A DNA stretch of 64,000 nucleotides from Nocardia araoensis NBRC 100135 (GCF_000308435.1 NZ_BAFR01000035.1:38155-102154); one strand, 5' to 3'. Numbered from the stretch's first letter, positions 8,782 to 18,799 are shown. Program-made: numbers and translations. The notes: generated by a model not told the origin, from the sequence alone.

Positions 8782-9450
8782 ATGACCGAAGCCGCGATCG
8801 ATCGCCTGCCGCTGCGCGAACGCAAAAAGCAGCGCACTCGTCAGGTTTTGATCGACACTGCTCTGGAACTGTTCACCGACCGCGGCTTCGACGACGTCAC
8901 GCTCGACCAGCTGTGCGATGCCGTCGACGTCTCCAAGCGCACCTTCTTCCGGAACTTCACCAGCAAAGAAGACGTGGCGATGGCGCCGCTGCGGCAGCTG
9001 TGGGCCGAATTCCTCGCAGATCTGGCCGATCGCTCGACCGGCGCCGGGCCCCTGCATCGGACTTTGCAGGACAGCCTGCTGGCGGCCCTGAGCCGGATGC
9101 CCCCGGATGGCTGGGCGGATCGTGCCGCACGCAGTCACCGCCTCGCGCGGTCCACACCATCGATGGGCGCGAACAACCTGCAATTCTGTTCTCGGACGGT
9201 CGGCGAGGCCCTGGAGGTCCTGCGAGAACGTTTCGACATCGACCCGTGCGCCGATCAGCGCCCCCGCCTCGCGCTGGACATCGTTGTCGCCGCATTCCAC
9301 TGCGCACTCGATATCTGGAGCGCCGGCGCCGACAAACCCGAAACGGGTTCGCTCGCAAATCACCTGCGTCGCGCGTTCGACGCCGTACCCGAGGCTCTCG
9401 CCATGATTCCGGTGCCGCGATCGGAAAATCGATCCGGTGATTCCCGGTAG
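8782..9450 (+). CDS. TetR-family transcriptional regulator
   Basis: A 222-residue repressor-type regulator. Residues about 15-62 form the TetR helix-turn-helix domain, with recognition segment VSKRTFFRNFTSKEDV; the rest is the helical ligand-binding and dimerisation domain, ligand unknown. The gene seems leaderless: TATGCT at 8770-8775 is followed six bases later by the ATG. It is divergent from the oxidoreductase at 7729-8658 and faces a perfect palindrome at 8712-8726. Its recognition helix is nearly the same as that of the TetR protein beside fadE25 (59068-59754), and both sit next to the same palindrome type. Whether it also autoregulates is open, because the palindrome lies about 45 nt upstream of its own -10. 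Confidence 0.9.
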   Translation: MTEAAIDRLPLRERKKQRTRQVLIDTALELFTDRGFDDVTLDQLCDAVDVSKRTFFRNFTSKEDVAMAPLRQLWAEFLADLADRSTGAGPLHRTLQDSLLAALSRMPPDGWADRAARSHRLARSTPSMGANNLQFCSRTVGEALEVLRERFDIDPCADQRPRLALDIVVAAFHCALDIWSAGADKPETGSLANHLRRAFDAVPEALAMIPVPRSENRSGDSR

Positions 9451-9655
9451 CCGCATCCGATGGGACGCGACCGTCGGTGCGGGCCGCCTCACTGGGTTGT
9501 GGCATGTCCTCGACGTTCGGCTAGGGTTGGAGATTGTTACCGACGAGTAGGCCAGGATGACACGAACCGGGCGCGGGTGGTCGATTCGCGCGGTTCGCCT
9601 AGCCTGGAGCTGAACGCTCGATCGGACACATCCGCGTCGGCTGGAGGAGTCGAGC

Positions 9656-11389
9656 ATGGCCAAGAAACCGGAATCGCAGCTTCTCGGGCCGGAGCAGCGC
9701 AGGGCGGCCTGGGAGCGCTTCGGCAAAGATCATTTCGATGTGGTCGTCGTCGGTGGGGGCGTGGTCGGGGCCGGTATCGCGTTGGACGCGGCGACCAGGG
9801 GCTTGCAAGTCGCTTTGGTCGAGGCCCGTGATTTCGCGTCCGGGACCTCCAGCCGGTCGTCGAAAATGTTCCACGGCGGGCTGCGCTACCTCGAGCAGCT
9901 GGAGTTCGGATTGGTGCGCGAGGCCCTGCGCGAGCGCGAGCTCACGTTGTCCATGCTGGCGCCGCACCTGGTCAAGCCCCTGCGCTTCCTGTATCCGCTG
10001 ACCAACCGGGTGTGGGAGCGTCCGTACGTGGCGGCGGGACTGGTCCTGTACGACACCATGGGTGGGGCGAAATCCGTTCCAGGGCAACGTCATCTCACTC
10101 GCGCGGGCGCGTTGCGGCTCGCGCCGGGGCTGCGGCGGGACTCGCTGATCGGCGGTGTCAGCTACTACGACACGGTCGTCGACGACGCACGTCACACCAT
10201 GATGGTGGCGCGCACGGCCGCACACTACGGCGCGGTGATCCGCACGTCCACGCAGGTGGTCGGGTTCCTGCGGGAGGCGGACCGGGTGGTCGGCGTCAAG
10301 GTGCGCGACACCGAGGACGGTCGCACGGGCGAGGTCCGTGGACATGTGGTGATCAACGCGACCGGCGTGTGGACCGACGAAGTCCAAGCGTTGTCGCATC
10401 AGCGCGGCCGGTTCCATGTGCGGGCTTCCAAAGGCGTGCACATCGTGGTGCCCCGCGACCGCATCGTGAGCGACACCGCGATCATCCTGCGCACCGCGAC
10501 CTCGGTGCTGTTCGTCATCCCGTGGGGCGCGCATTGGATCATCGGCACCACGGACACCGAGTGGAACCTCGACCTCGCGCATCCGGCCGCGACCAAAGCC
10601 GATATCGACTACTTGCTGGAACGCGTGAACGAGGTGCTGGTCACCCCGCTGACGCCGGACGACATCGACGGCGTGTACGCGGGCCTGCGCCCGTTGCTGG
10701 CGGGGGAGAGCGACGAGACCTCCAAGCTCTCGCGCGAACATGCCGTCGCCCGGGTCGCACCCGGGCTGGTCGGCATCGCGGGTGGCAAGTACACCACCTA
10801 CCGGGTGATGGCACTCGACGCGGTGGACGAAGCGGCGCAGGACATTCCGGCGCGGGTCTCGCCGTCGATCACGGCGAAGGTGCCGTTGCTCGGCGCCGAC
10901 GGCTATTTCGCGCTGGTCAACCAGACGGTGCAACTGGCCGAGACCTATGGGGTGCATCCGTACCGGATCAAGCATCTGCTGGATCGATACGGCTCGCTGA
11001 TCAGCGAGGTCATGGCCTTCGCCGACGAGAAACCCGAGCTCCTGCAACCGATTACGGACGCACCGTCCTACCTCCAGGTGGAGGCGGTCTACGCGGCGGC
11101 GGCCGAGGGCGCGCTGCATCTCGACGACATCCTGGCCCGGCGGACCCGGATCTCGATCGAGTACCCGCATCGCGGAGCCAACTGTGCGGAACAGGTCGCC
11201 GGGCTGGTCGCGCCCATCCTGGGCTGGGACGACGAGGAGCTCGACCGGGAGGTCCGCACCTATCAGGCGCGGGTCGACGCCGAGATCCACTCGCAGACCC
11301 AACCGGACGATGCGTCCGCCGACGCTCTGCGGATCGCCGCGCCGGAGCCGCGCCCGCAGATTCTGGAGCCGGTGCCGTCCGAGGGCTGA
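9656..11389 (+). CDS. glpD: aerobic glycerol-3-phosphate dehydrogenase
   Basis: A 577-residue FAD enzyme that oxidises sn-glycerol 3-phosphate to dihydroxyacetone phosphate and feeds electrons to membrane quinones. The dinucleotide loop VVVGGGVVGAGIALD lies at about residues 29-43. The family signature RSSKMFHGGLRYLEQ follows near residue 65. The C-terminal helical cap of GlpD proteins is present. The start at ATG 9656 is backed by GGAGGAG about 10 nt upstream. It is the counterpart of Rv3302c glpD2, which also neighbours lpdA and nei in M. tuberculosis. Together with glpK at 6152-7651 it gives the complete route from glycerol to glycolysis. Confidence 0.93.
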   Translation: MAKKPESQLLGPEQRRAAWERFGKDHFDVVVVGGGVVGAGIALDAATRGLQVALVEARDFASGTSSRSSKMFHGGLRYLEQLEFGLVREALRERELTLSMLAPHLVKPLRFLYPLTNRVWERPYVAAGLVLYDTMGGAKSVPGQRHLTRAGALRLAPGLRRDSLIGGVSYYDTVVDDARHTMMVARTAAHYGAVIRTSTQVVGFLREADRVVGVKVRDTEDGRTGEVRGHVVINATGVWTDEVQALSHQRGRFHVRASKGVHIVVPRDRIVSDTAIILRTATSVLFVIPWGAHWIIGTTDTEWNLDLAHPAATKADIDYLLERVNEVLVTPLTPDDIDGVYAGLRPLLAGESDETSKLSREHAVARVAPGLVGIAGGKYTTYRVMALDAVDEAAQDIPARVSPSITAKVPLLGADGYFALVNQTVQLAETYGVHPYRIKHLLDRYGSLISEVMAFADEKPELLQPITDAPSYLQVEAVYAAAAEGALHLDDILARRTRISIEYPHRGANCAEQVAGLVAPILGWDDEELDREVRTYQARVDAEIHSQTQPDDASADALRIAAPEPRPQILEPVPSEG

Positions 11390-11426
11390 GTTGCTCGCAG
11401 CTCCGGCGGCCCGCCGTCGAACGGGC

Positions 11427-12209
11427 TCATTCGGCCGGGACGGGCTGACACCGGGGACAGAAGAAGATGCCGCGCTCTCGTTGCGCCACCCGGTCGTAAT
11501 CCGGTGCGGTGTCACCGAGCAGGTCGGCCGCGAGCGGAGTGCCGCAGCGCTGACACGGGCGATGTGTCCGCCCGTAGGCCAACACGCGCCGCGGAGGCTT
11601 CGCTACCGCTTCGGCCAGGATGCGGTGTGCTTCGTTGACCAAGGCCAGCAGGTCCGGGACATCGCCGACCCTCGTCGCGGGGTGGACGCGGCGCAGAAAG
11701 CAGACCTCGCTGCGGAAGACGTTCCCGATACCGGCCAGATTGCGCTGATCCAGCAGCGCGACACCGATGGGTTGATCCGGATACCGCTCCAGACGCCGGA
11801 CGGCTTCCGCCGCATCCCAATCCGGGCCCAGCAGATCGGGTCCGAGATGGTCGACGATGTGGTGCTCGTCACGCACCCGCACCACCTCGACGGTGCCCAA
11901 GGAGAACCCGACGGCCTCGACATCCGCGGTGCTCAGCACTACCCGCGCGGCGACGCGCGGTTTTGTCCAGCGCTGTCCGCAGTGGAACACCCGCCAGCTG
12001 CCCTCCATCTTGAGGTGAGTGTGAATACTCACCGTGGGCGTCCGGATGAACAGGTGTTTCCCGTAACTGCCGACGCTCTCCACCGACTGTCCGCGCAGAT
12101 CCACCGTCGCGTAGCGCGGCACCCGGAAATCACTGCGGGTCAGTTCTTTTCCCGCCAGAGCGGCGCGCAGCCGTTCGGCGGCGAGAAAGACGGTGTCACC
12201 CTCGGGCAC
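11427..12209 (-). CDS. nei2: endonuclease VIII-type DNA glycosylase/AP lyase Nei2
   Basis: A 260-residue Fpg/Nei-family base-excision repair enzyme that removes oxidised pyrimidines and cleaves the abasic site by beta/delta elimination. After Met removal the N-terminus is PEGDT, with the catalytic Pro and Glu. The conserved Lys lies in YGKHLF. The H2TH region (DQRNLAGIGNVFRSEVCF) and a C-terminal zinc finger (CQRCG with CPRCQ) are intact. It corresponds to Rv3297. The stop lies 37 nt before nothing else on that strand, and its ATG is 36 nt downstream of the lhr stop on the same strand, so lhr and nei2 probably form one repair operon. Confidence 0.92.
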   Translation of the reverse strand: MPEGDTVFLAAERLRAALAGKELTRSDFRVPRYATVDLRGQSVESVGSYGKHLFIRTPTVSIHTHLKMEGSWRVFHCGQRWTKPRVAARVVLSTADVEAVGFSLGTVEVVRVRDEHHIVDHLGPDLLGPDWDAAEAVRRLERYPDQPIGVALLDQRNLAGIGNVFRSEVCFLRRVHPATRVGDVPDLLALVNEAHRILAEAVAKPPRRVLAYGRTHRPCQRCGTPLAADLLGDTAPDYDRVAQRERGIFFCPRCQPVPAE

Positions 12210-12245
12210 GGGGCAGCTCCGTCGAGTCGGCGCGGGGTCGCGGGC

Positions 12246-15200
12246 TCACGGGCGGCTCCGGAGGCGCAGGCCGCGCGGGGTGGCCGAGAAACCCGCTTCG
12301 GTGAGGAATCCGGCGAACGTATTGCCGTGCACGGTCTCTCCGTTGACCCGGTCGATGACCAGCGAGTCCACCCGGCGGCGGTGGACCAGATCGGCCAGCG
12401 CCGCGGCGGCCGCGCGGCGGGCGTCGGGGTCCTCGGTGAAGGTGAGCAGGGTCTTGCCGCCCCGCTCCAGATACAGGACCAGATCGCCGTCGACGAGCAC
12501 GACCAGCGCCCCGGCTTTGCGTCCGGGGCGATGCCCGCCGTCGACGTCGCTCTTCGGCCAGGCCAGCGCGGCGCCGTAGGGGTTCGCGGGATCGCACGCG
12601 GCCAGCGCCAGCACCGTGCCGGTCGGTTCCCTGGACTCGGGGCGGGCGCGTTCGGGGTCGAAGGAGCGCAGCCGGTCCACCACATCGGTGGTGGAGAACT
12701 GGGCGCCGCCGAGCAAGTCGACGAAATAGCCGCGGCGGCAGCGGCCCCGGTCCTCGAATTCGGTGAGCACCCGATACATCAGCGCGAAACCGCCGGGCAC
12801 GCCCTCGTTCTGCACCGAGCCCCTGGTCAGCACGCCGTACCGCTCCAGAAGTAGATCCGCGGTCGCGTGTGCGCGCACCGTGTTGTCCGAAACTCGCTCC
12901 GGAAGCAGCGACCATCGCCCGGCGACCGAGGGCGGCCCGGAACGGGTGGGCATGCTCGGCCGGGGCAGGTAGGCCCGCCCGCGCGGCGCGCGCCGGGGAG
13001 TGCGGTGGGCCGTCGTGGTCCGGGTCGTGCCGGACAGCAGCGCCCGCACCGGCGCGAACGTGTCACCGGAAACCATTCCGGCCCAGACCAGTTCCCACAG
13101 CGCGGCGGCCGCCGCGGTGTCGTCGAGCAGGCCGGTGGCGTCGGACAGCTGCCGGAAGAAGTACGCACCGCCGCCTTGCGGCACGGGGATGAGTCGCTGT
13201 GCGGGGGCGTCGGAGATCGAATGTCCCGCACCGTCGGCGTTCTTCGAGCCGACCGGTGATCGCCTGTCACGTCGGCCGTTGTCCGACCCGTTCGGTGTGG
13301 CGCCACCGGTGTGGTCGGCCGTCTCGGTGGATCGCCGGTGGGTGCCGTGACCGTCGGCCGCGCTGCCGGACGGCGGATCCGGCTCGTCCAACGGCACGGG
13401 CGCGCGATCCGGAACGGTTTCCGCTGGGTCGGGCGGCGTCCACGGCACCAAGGTCGCGCCCAGCGCGCCGAGCAGGCGCAATTGGACGTCGGTGAGGTCG
13501 ACCTCGTCCGGCGGCGGGAGGGTGAACGGCGCCTGCTCGGCCGGATGCAGGGCGATCCATCCGTCCTTGGCGGTGATGGCGCCGTGCCCCGACCAGATCA
13601 CCTCGCCCGTCGCCATGAGTTCGTCGAGCATGGCGGGGGTGTAGTCGCGCACCCGCGCGGGCAGGACGAGTGATTCCCAGGCGGACGCCGGGATCGGTAC
13701 GCCCGCGAGCTGTTCCACCACGGCCGCGACGCCGTCGACGCCGCGCAACTCGCCGCTGCCGACGTGCTGCCAGGACGGGAGAAAGCGTCCGAACGCGGCG
13801 GTGGAGACCGGCTCGACCTCGTGCCGGGCGGCGGCGAGCGATCGGCGGCGCAACCGGCGCAGCACCTGCGCGTCACACCACTCCGCCCCGGCCGCTCCGG
13901 GCGTGAATTCGCCTTCGACCACCCGTTTTTCGGCCACGAGCCGGTGTAGTGCGGTGGCGGCGACCGCGGTGCCGAGCCCGAACCGGGCCGCCACCGCCTC
14001 CGTCCCGAACGGGCCGTGCGTGCGGGCGTAGCGGCCCACCAGGTCGCCGAGCGGATCGGCCACCGGCTCGATGAACGCCGACGGCGTTCCGATCGGCAGC
14101 GGAACCCCGAGCGCGTCGCGCAACCGGGCCGCGTCCTCCACCGCTGCCCACCAGGTGCGCCCCGCGAAGGAGACCTCCAGCGCACGGCGTGCGGACACGA
14201 GGCTCTCGAACCAGGGGACGGGATCGTCGTCGGAGCGTTCTGCGGCTTCGGCGGCGGTGAGCGGCCCGAGCAGCCGTAGCAGATCCGCCAACCCCTCGGC
14301 GTCGCGTGCGTGCCGCTCGGGGGTGAGCCGTTGCAGTTCCCGCTCGGTTTGGTCGATGACCGCGGCGTCGAGCAGTTCGCGCAACTCGACCCGGCCGAGC
14401 AGTTCGGCGAGCAGACCGGAATCGAGGGAGAGCGCGGCGGCCCTCCGCTCGGCCAGCGGGCTGTCGCCGTCGTACATGAACTGCCCGATGTAGTCGAACA
14501 GCAGGGCGTTGGCGAACGGTGACGGCGTCGCGGTCTCCACCTCGACCAGCCGGATCCGGCGCCGCCCCACCTGACCGAGCAGGTCGCGCAGCGACGGCAG
14601 ATCGTAGACGTCGCGCAGGCATTCGCGCACCGTCTCCAACAGGATCGGGAATTCGGGGAACTTGCGCGCCACGTCCAACAACTGGGCCGAGCGCTGCCGC
14701 TGCTGCCACAGCGGAGCTCGTTTACCCGGGTCGCGGCGCGGCAGCAGCAATGCGCGCGCGGCGCATTCGCGGAAACGGGAGGCGAACAGCGCCGAGCCGC
14801 CCACCTGTTCGGTGACGATGTCGTCGATCTCGTCGGACTCGAAGACGAACAGTTCGGCGCCGGGCGGATCATCGGTGGTATCGGGCAGTCGCACGACGAT
14901 GCCGTCGTCGGAGGCGTTCGGCGCGGCGTCCACGCCGAACCGTTCCCGCAGCCGCGCCCCGATGGCCAGCGCCCAGGGGGCGTGTACCGGAAGACCGTAG
15001 GGGGAGTGCAGCACCAGCCGCCAGTCGCCTAGTTCGTCGCGGAACCGCTCCACCACCAGAGTGCGGTCGGTGGGCAGGTGCCCGGTCGCGGTGCGCTGTT
15101 CGTCCAGGAGTGTGAGCAGATTTCCGGTCGCGTTGTCGTCGAGCCCGGCGGAGCGCATGATGTCGGCGATGCGTTCCGGCGCGGACGTGCCATCTGTGCC

Positions 15201-17147
15201 GTCGTTTCTCGAATCCGACTGCACGCGAGCCTGTTTCGAGGCTTTCGGCGGTGCGCCGCCGCGTCGTGACATCCGCTCGGTGCTCGCGGGACCGGCCGAT
15301 TCGGCAGCGCGGTCCTGGGCGACCGTGCGCACGAACTCGCCGAGAGCCGCGCCGAGTTCGGCGGGACGGCCGAGCCCGTCGCCGTGCCAGAACGGCAACC
15401 GTCCCGGCTGTCCGAACGCGGGCGTCACCAGCACCCGATCGAAGGTGATCTCCTCGATCCGCCAGCTCGTCGCCCCGAGCGCGAACACGTCGCCGACCCG
15501 GGACTCGTAGACCATCTCCTCGTCGAGCTCCCCGACCCGGGACGCCTTCTCGCCCACCATGTACACCGCGAACATGCCGCGATCGGGGATGGCTCCGCCC
15601 GAGGTCACGGCCAGCCGTTGCGCACCGGGCCGTCCGGTGAGCGTGCCCGCGTCGCGATCCCAGACCAGCCGGGGACGCAGCTCGGCGAACTCATCGGACG
15701 GGTACCGCCCGGAGAGCAGGTCCAGCACCGATTCGTAGGCCGAGCGCGGCAGCGACGCGTAACTGCCGGTGCCGCGCACGACGTCGAACCACGCGTCGAC
15801 ATCGATCGGGTCTAGCGCGCACGCGGCGACGGTCTGCTGCGCGAGGATGTCCAGCGGATGCGCCGGGATCTGGATCGCCTCGATCTGTCCCGCCGTCATC
15901 CGCCGCGACGCCACCGCGCAGTGGATGACGTCGGTGCGGTGCTTGGGGAAGATCACCCCGCGCGAGATCTCGCCGACCTGATGCCCGGCGCGGCCGATCC
16001 GCTGCAATCCGCTGGCCACCGAGGGCGGCGCCTCCACCTGGACCACCAGGTCGACCGCGCCCATGTCGATGCCGAGTTCCAGGCTGCTGGTCGCGACGAC
16101 GCAGCGCAGCCGCCCGCTCTTGAGATCGTCTTCGATCAGCGCACGCTGCTCCTTGCTGACCGAACCGTGATGCGCGCGCGCCAGCAGCGGCCCAGCGCCG
16201 TGGATGACCTCGGTGGACGGGCCGAGCTGGGCGGGCGGCTTGTGCTCGGTCTCCACCGGCTCGCCCAGTCGCGCCGCGTAGGCCTCGTTCAACCGGGCGG
16301 TGAGCCGCTCGGCCAGTCTGCGGGAATTCGCGAACACGATGGAGGACCGGTGTTCCAGCACCAGCTCGACGATCGCCTCGTCCACATGGGGCCAGATCGA
16401 TCCCGGCTGATCGGACTCGCCCGGCTCGGTCATGTCCGCCACCGGCACGCGCACCGACAGGTCGAACGTCTTGGGCGCGGGCGGCGCGACCAGGGTGATC
16501 GGCGCGTTGCCGACCAGGAACCGTCCGACCTCCTCCGGTGGCCGGACGGTCGCCGACAGCCCGATGCGCTGGGCGGGCCGCTCGGTGAGCAGATCCAGCC
16601 GGGCCAGGGACAGCGCCAGGTGCGAGCCACGCTTGGAACCGGCGATGGCGTGCACCTCGTCCACGATCACCGTGCGCACGTCGCGCAGCGTCTCCCTGGC
16701 GGCGGAGGTCAGCATGAGGAACAGCGACTCCGGCGTGGTGATCAGGATGTCCGGCGGGGTGCGCAGCATGGACCGCCGATCGGACGCGCTGGTGTCGCCG
16801 GAACGGACCCCGACGGTGATCTCCGGCGGCTGCAGCCCCAGGCGTTTGGCGGTCTGCGTGACGCCGACCAGCGGCGCCCGCAGATTGCGTTCCACGTCCA
16901 CCGCCAGCGCTTTCAGTGGGGACACATACAGCACGGAGGTGCCTGCCCGCTCCGGCCGCTGCTCCCGCCCGGCCAGCTGGTCGATCGCCCACAGGAATGC
17001 CGAGAGCGTCTTGCCCGACCCGGTCGGCGCGACGACCAAGGTGTGCTCGCCTGCCGCGATCGCCTTCCACGCCCCGAGCTGAGCGGAGGTCGGCGCGGGG
17101 AACGCGCCGTCGAACCACTCCTGGGTCGCGGGGGAGAACTGGGCCAT
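12246..17147 (-). CDS. lhr: ATP-dependent helicase Lhr
   Basis: A 1633-residue superfamily 2 helicase, longer than the roughly 1500 residues of mycobacterial Lhr. It unwinds 3'-tailed RNA:DNA or DNA duplexes in repair. Walker A APTGSGKT lies at about residues 40-47; VDEVHAI is motif II; SSLELGIDMG and QRIGRAGH are motifs V and VI. The Lhr core, winged-helix and large C-terminal domain follow. The extra length comes from two low-complexity insertions, one rich in Ser/Arg/Asp near residue 640 and one near residue 1290. The ATG at 17147 gives the family start MAQFSPATQEWF; the frame is open for 215 more codons upstream, antisense to the next gene. It is immediately upstream of nei2. Confidence 0.95.
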   Translation of the reverse strand: MAQFSPATQEWFDGAFPAPTSAQLGAWKAIAAGEHTLVVAPTGSGKTLSAFLWAIDQLAGREQRPERAGTSVLYVSPLKALAVDVERNLRAPLVGVTQTAKRLGLQPPEITVGVRSGDTSASDRRSMLRTPPDILITTPESLFLMLTSAARETLRDVRTVIVDEVHAIAGSKRGSHLALSLARLDLLTERPAQRIGLSATVRPPEEVGRFLVGNAPITLVAPPAPKTFDLSVRVPVADMTEPGESDQPGSIWPHVDEAIVELVLEHRSSIVFANSRRLAERLTARLNEAYAARLGEPVETEHKPPAQLGPSTEVIHGAGPLLARAHHGSVSKEQRALIEDDLKSGRLRCVVATSSLELGIDMGAVDLVVQVEAPPSVASGLQRIGRAGHQVGEISRGVIFPKHRTDVIHCAVASRRMTAGQIEAIQIPAHPLDILAQQTVAACALDPIDVDAWFDVVRGTGSYASLPRSAYESVLDLLSGRYPSDEFAELRPRLVWDRDAGTLTGRPGAQRLAVTSGGAIPDRGMFAVYMVGEKASRVGELDEEMVYESRVGDVFALGATSWRIEEITFDRVLVTPAFGQPGRLPFWHGDGLGRPAELGAALGEFVRTVAQDRAAESAGPASTERMSRRGGAPPKASKQARVQSDSRNDGTDGTSAPERIADIMRSAGLDDNATGNLLTLLDEQRTATGHLPTDRTLVVERFRDELGDWRLVLHSPYGLPVHAPWALAIGARLRERFGVDAAPNASDDGIVVRLPDTTDDPPGAELFVFESDEIDDIVTEQVGGSALFASRFRECAARALLLPRRDPGKRAPLWQQRQRSAQLLDVARKFPEFPILLETVRECLRDVYDLPSLRDLLGQVGRRRIRLVEVETATPSPFANALLFDYIGQFMYDGDSPLAERRAAALSLDSGLLAELLGRVELRELLDAAVIDQTERELQRLTPERHARDAEGLADLLRLLGPLTAAEAAERSDDDPVPWFESLVSARRALEVSFAGRTWWAAVEDAARLRDALGVPLPIGTPSAFIEPVADPLGDLVGRYARTHGPFGTEAVAARFGLGTAVAATALHRLVAEKRVVEGEFTPGAAGAEWCDAQVLRRLRRRSLAAARHEVEPVSTAAFGRFLPSWQHVGSGELRGVDGVAAVVEQLAGVPIPASAWESLVLPARVRDYTPAMLDELMATGEVIWSGHGAITAKDGWIALHPAEQAPFTLPPPDEVDLTDVQLRLLGALGATLVPWTPPDPAETVPDRAPVPLDEPDPPSGSAADGHGTHRRSTETADHTGGATPNGSDNGRRDRRSPVGSKNADGAGHSISDAPAQRLIPVPQGGGAYFFRQLSDATGLLDDTAAAAALWELVWAGMVSGDTFAPVRALLSGTTRTTTAHRTPRRAPRGRAYLPRPSMPTRSGPPSVAGRWSLLPERVSDNTVRAHATADLLLERYGVLTRGSVQNEGVPGGFALMYRVLTEFEDRGRCRRGYFVDLLGGAQFSTTDVVDRLRSFDPERARPESREPTGTVLALAACDPANPYGAALAWPKSDVDGGHRPGRKAGALVVLVDGDLVLYLERGGKTLLTFTEDPDARRAAAAALADLVHRRRVDSLVIDRVNGETVHGNTFAGFLTEAGFSATPRGLRLRSRP

Positions 17148-17255
17148 GGATTCAGTGTGCACCGGCCCACCGACAAGCACGCCCGTACCGTTTCGTCGAG
17201 CGAAGCGGGAGCAATCGAACAACGGCGGCCGACGCCGGGCCGTACGCTTCCACAG

Positions 17256-17804
17256 GTGCAAAAAGTGCTCAGACTCGACCTGGTCAGCCATGGCATGACC
17301 GAGGCGATGCGGAAGGCACGTTTCCCGGTGGACGAGTCGCTCACCGAGGCGGGCAGGCGGGCGGTCGCCGGGTGCGGGCCGCTCACCGCGGCGCGCGTGC
17401 TGACCGGCCCGGAACGCAGGACAGTGGAAACCGCCGCGTTGCTGGGGCTGCTGCCGGACGAGGAGGACAACCGGCTGCGCGACCTGGACGCGGGCGCCTG
17501 GCGCGGCGGCGAACTGATGTCGGTGCCCCAGGACGAGCTGTACGCGTGGCTGACCGACCCGGCGTTCCGCGGCCACGGCGGTGAATCCGTGCTGGACGTG
17601 ATCGAACGGACCAGGCTCTGGATGGCCGAGGTCGCCGCGCGGTCGGTGTCCACCATCGCGGTCACCCACCCGGCGGTCGTGCGGGCCGCGCTGCTGGTGA
17701 CGCTGGATGCCCCGCCGAAATCTTTCTGGCGCATCGACATCCCGCCCGGCAGCGTCACCCGCCTGCACTATCGCGGCGAATGGACACTGCACTTCACCGC
17801 CTGA
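17256..17804 (+). CDS. histidine phosphatase (phosphoglycerate mutase-like) family protein with variant RHG motif
   Basis: A 182-residue member of the histidine phosphatase superfamily. The usual N-terminal LVRHGET motif reads LVSHGMTEA here, so the catalytic His is kept but its Arg neighbour is Ser. The second half keeps TGPERRTVETA (phosphate-binding Arg), an LRDLDAG segment and VTHPAVVRA, which supplies the second His. The fold is clear, but phosphatase activity may be altered. GTG 17256 is preceded by TACGCT seven bases upstream, suggesting a leaderless transcript; GTG 17265 is an alternative. It is divergent from lhr with about 100 bp between them. Substrate unknown. Confidence 0.75.
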   Translation: MQKVLRLDLVSHGMTEAMRKARFPVDESLTEAGRRAVAGCGPLTAARVLTGPERRTVETAALLGLLPDEEDNRLRDLDAGAWRGGELMSVPQDELYAWLTDPAFRGHGGESVLDVIERTRLWMAEVAARSVSTIAVTHPAVVRAALLVTLDAPPKSFWRIDIPPGSVTRLHYRGEWTLHFTA

Positions 17805-17851
17805 GCCGATCGGGGTGGCTTTCGGGCCGAGTCGGACTAGTGTCTGAGACT

Positions 17852-18799
17852 ATGGGTAACAACAAAGGGTCGCGACGGCGCGGCCTGGCCATCGGATGCG
17901 GGGGCACCGTGGGGGCGGCCTGGATCGTCGCCGCCCTCGCCGCCGCCCGGGACGTGCTCGATTGGGATCCGCGCGAGGCCGATGTGCTGCTCGGCACCTC
18001 CGCGGGCGCCGAGACGGTGACGATGCTCGGCAGCGGCGTCTCGGTGGACGACCTGGTCGCGCTCCAGCGCGGCACCACGACCGACCCGATCCTGCGCGAG
18101 CATCGCGCCGCCGAGCCCGGCCGTTTTCCGCCGCTACCACGCCCGCGGCTGGGCTCGCCTCGACTGCCGCTGCGCCGCCACCAGCCGGGCCAGGCGCTCT
18201 TGGCCGCGGGCAGCGGACTGCTGCCGGTCGGCGGTGGCGACCCGAGCTGGCTGCAACGGCTGGCCGATCGACTGAACCCCGGCCGCTCCTGGGTGTCGCA
18301 TCCGGCGACCCGGCTGGTGGCGATGGACTACGCGACGGGCGAGCGCGTCGCGTTCGGTGCGCCGGGCGCTCCCGCCGCGACCATCGGCGCCGCGCTGCGA
18401 GCATCCTGGGCTGTTCCCGGCTGGTTCCCGCCGGTCACCATCGGGGGTCGCCGCTTCGTCGACGGTGGCGCGGGCTCGACGGCCTCGGTGGACCTGCTGG
18501 TCGCCGAGGACCTGGACGAACTGCTCGTGCTGGCTCCGATGGCGTCCGCGGCTCGGATCCCGGCCACCGGCCCCGGTCACCTGCTGGAACGGCAGCTGCG
18601 CGATCGGATGAGCGACAAACTCCGCGCCGAGATCGCGCGGCTGCGCGCCGCGGGCACGAAGGTCCTCTTCGTGGGGGCGACCGCCGAGGACCTCGCGGTG
18701 ACGGGACCCAACTTCATGGACGGCCGCCGCCGCCTGGCCACCTTCGAACACAGTCTGCGCAGTACCCGCCGCGCGCTCGAACAGGGAGCATTCGCATGA
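17852..18799 (+). CDS. patatin-like phospholipase family protein
   Basis: A 315-residue serine hydrolase of the patatin family, which cleaves acyl esters of phospholipids or neutral lipids through a Ser-Asp dyad. The oxyanion loop GCGGTVGAAW lies near residue 13, the nucleophile elbow is GTSAG near residue 50, and the catalytic Asp sits in DGGAGS about two thirds along. There is no signal peptide, so it acts inside the cell. ATG 17852 is preceded by TAGTGT eight bases upstream, a leaderless arrangement. The stop overlaps the start of the following SDR gene by four bases (ATGA), so the two are translationally coupled and probably act in one lipid pathway. Confidence 0.85.
   Translation: MGNNKGSRRRGLAIGCGGTVGAAWIVAALAAARDVLDWDPREADVLLGTSAGAETVTMLGSGVSVDDLVALQRGTTTDPILREHRAAEPGRFPPLPRPRLGSPRLPLRRHQPGQALLAAGSGLLPVGGGDPSWLQRLADRLNPGRSWVSHPATRLVAMDYATGERVAFGAPGAPAATIGAALRASWAVPGWFPPVTIGGRRFVDGGAGSTASVDLLVAEDLDELLVLAPMASAARIPATGPGHLLERQLRDRMSDKLRAEIARLRAAGTKVLFVGATAEDLAVTGPNFMDGRRRLATFEHSLRSTRRALEQGAFA

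Noticed and set aside
17148..17792. N-terminal extension of lhr by 215 codons
   Set aside because: The added part is antisense to the histidine phosphatase gene and lacks Lhr similarity; MAQFSPATQEWF is the family start.
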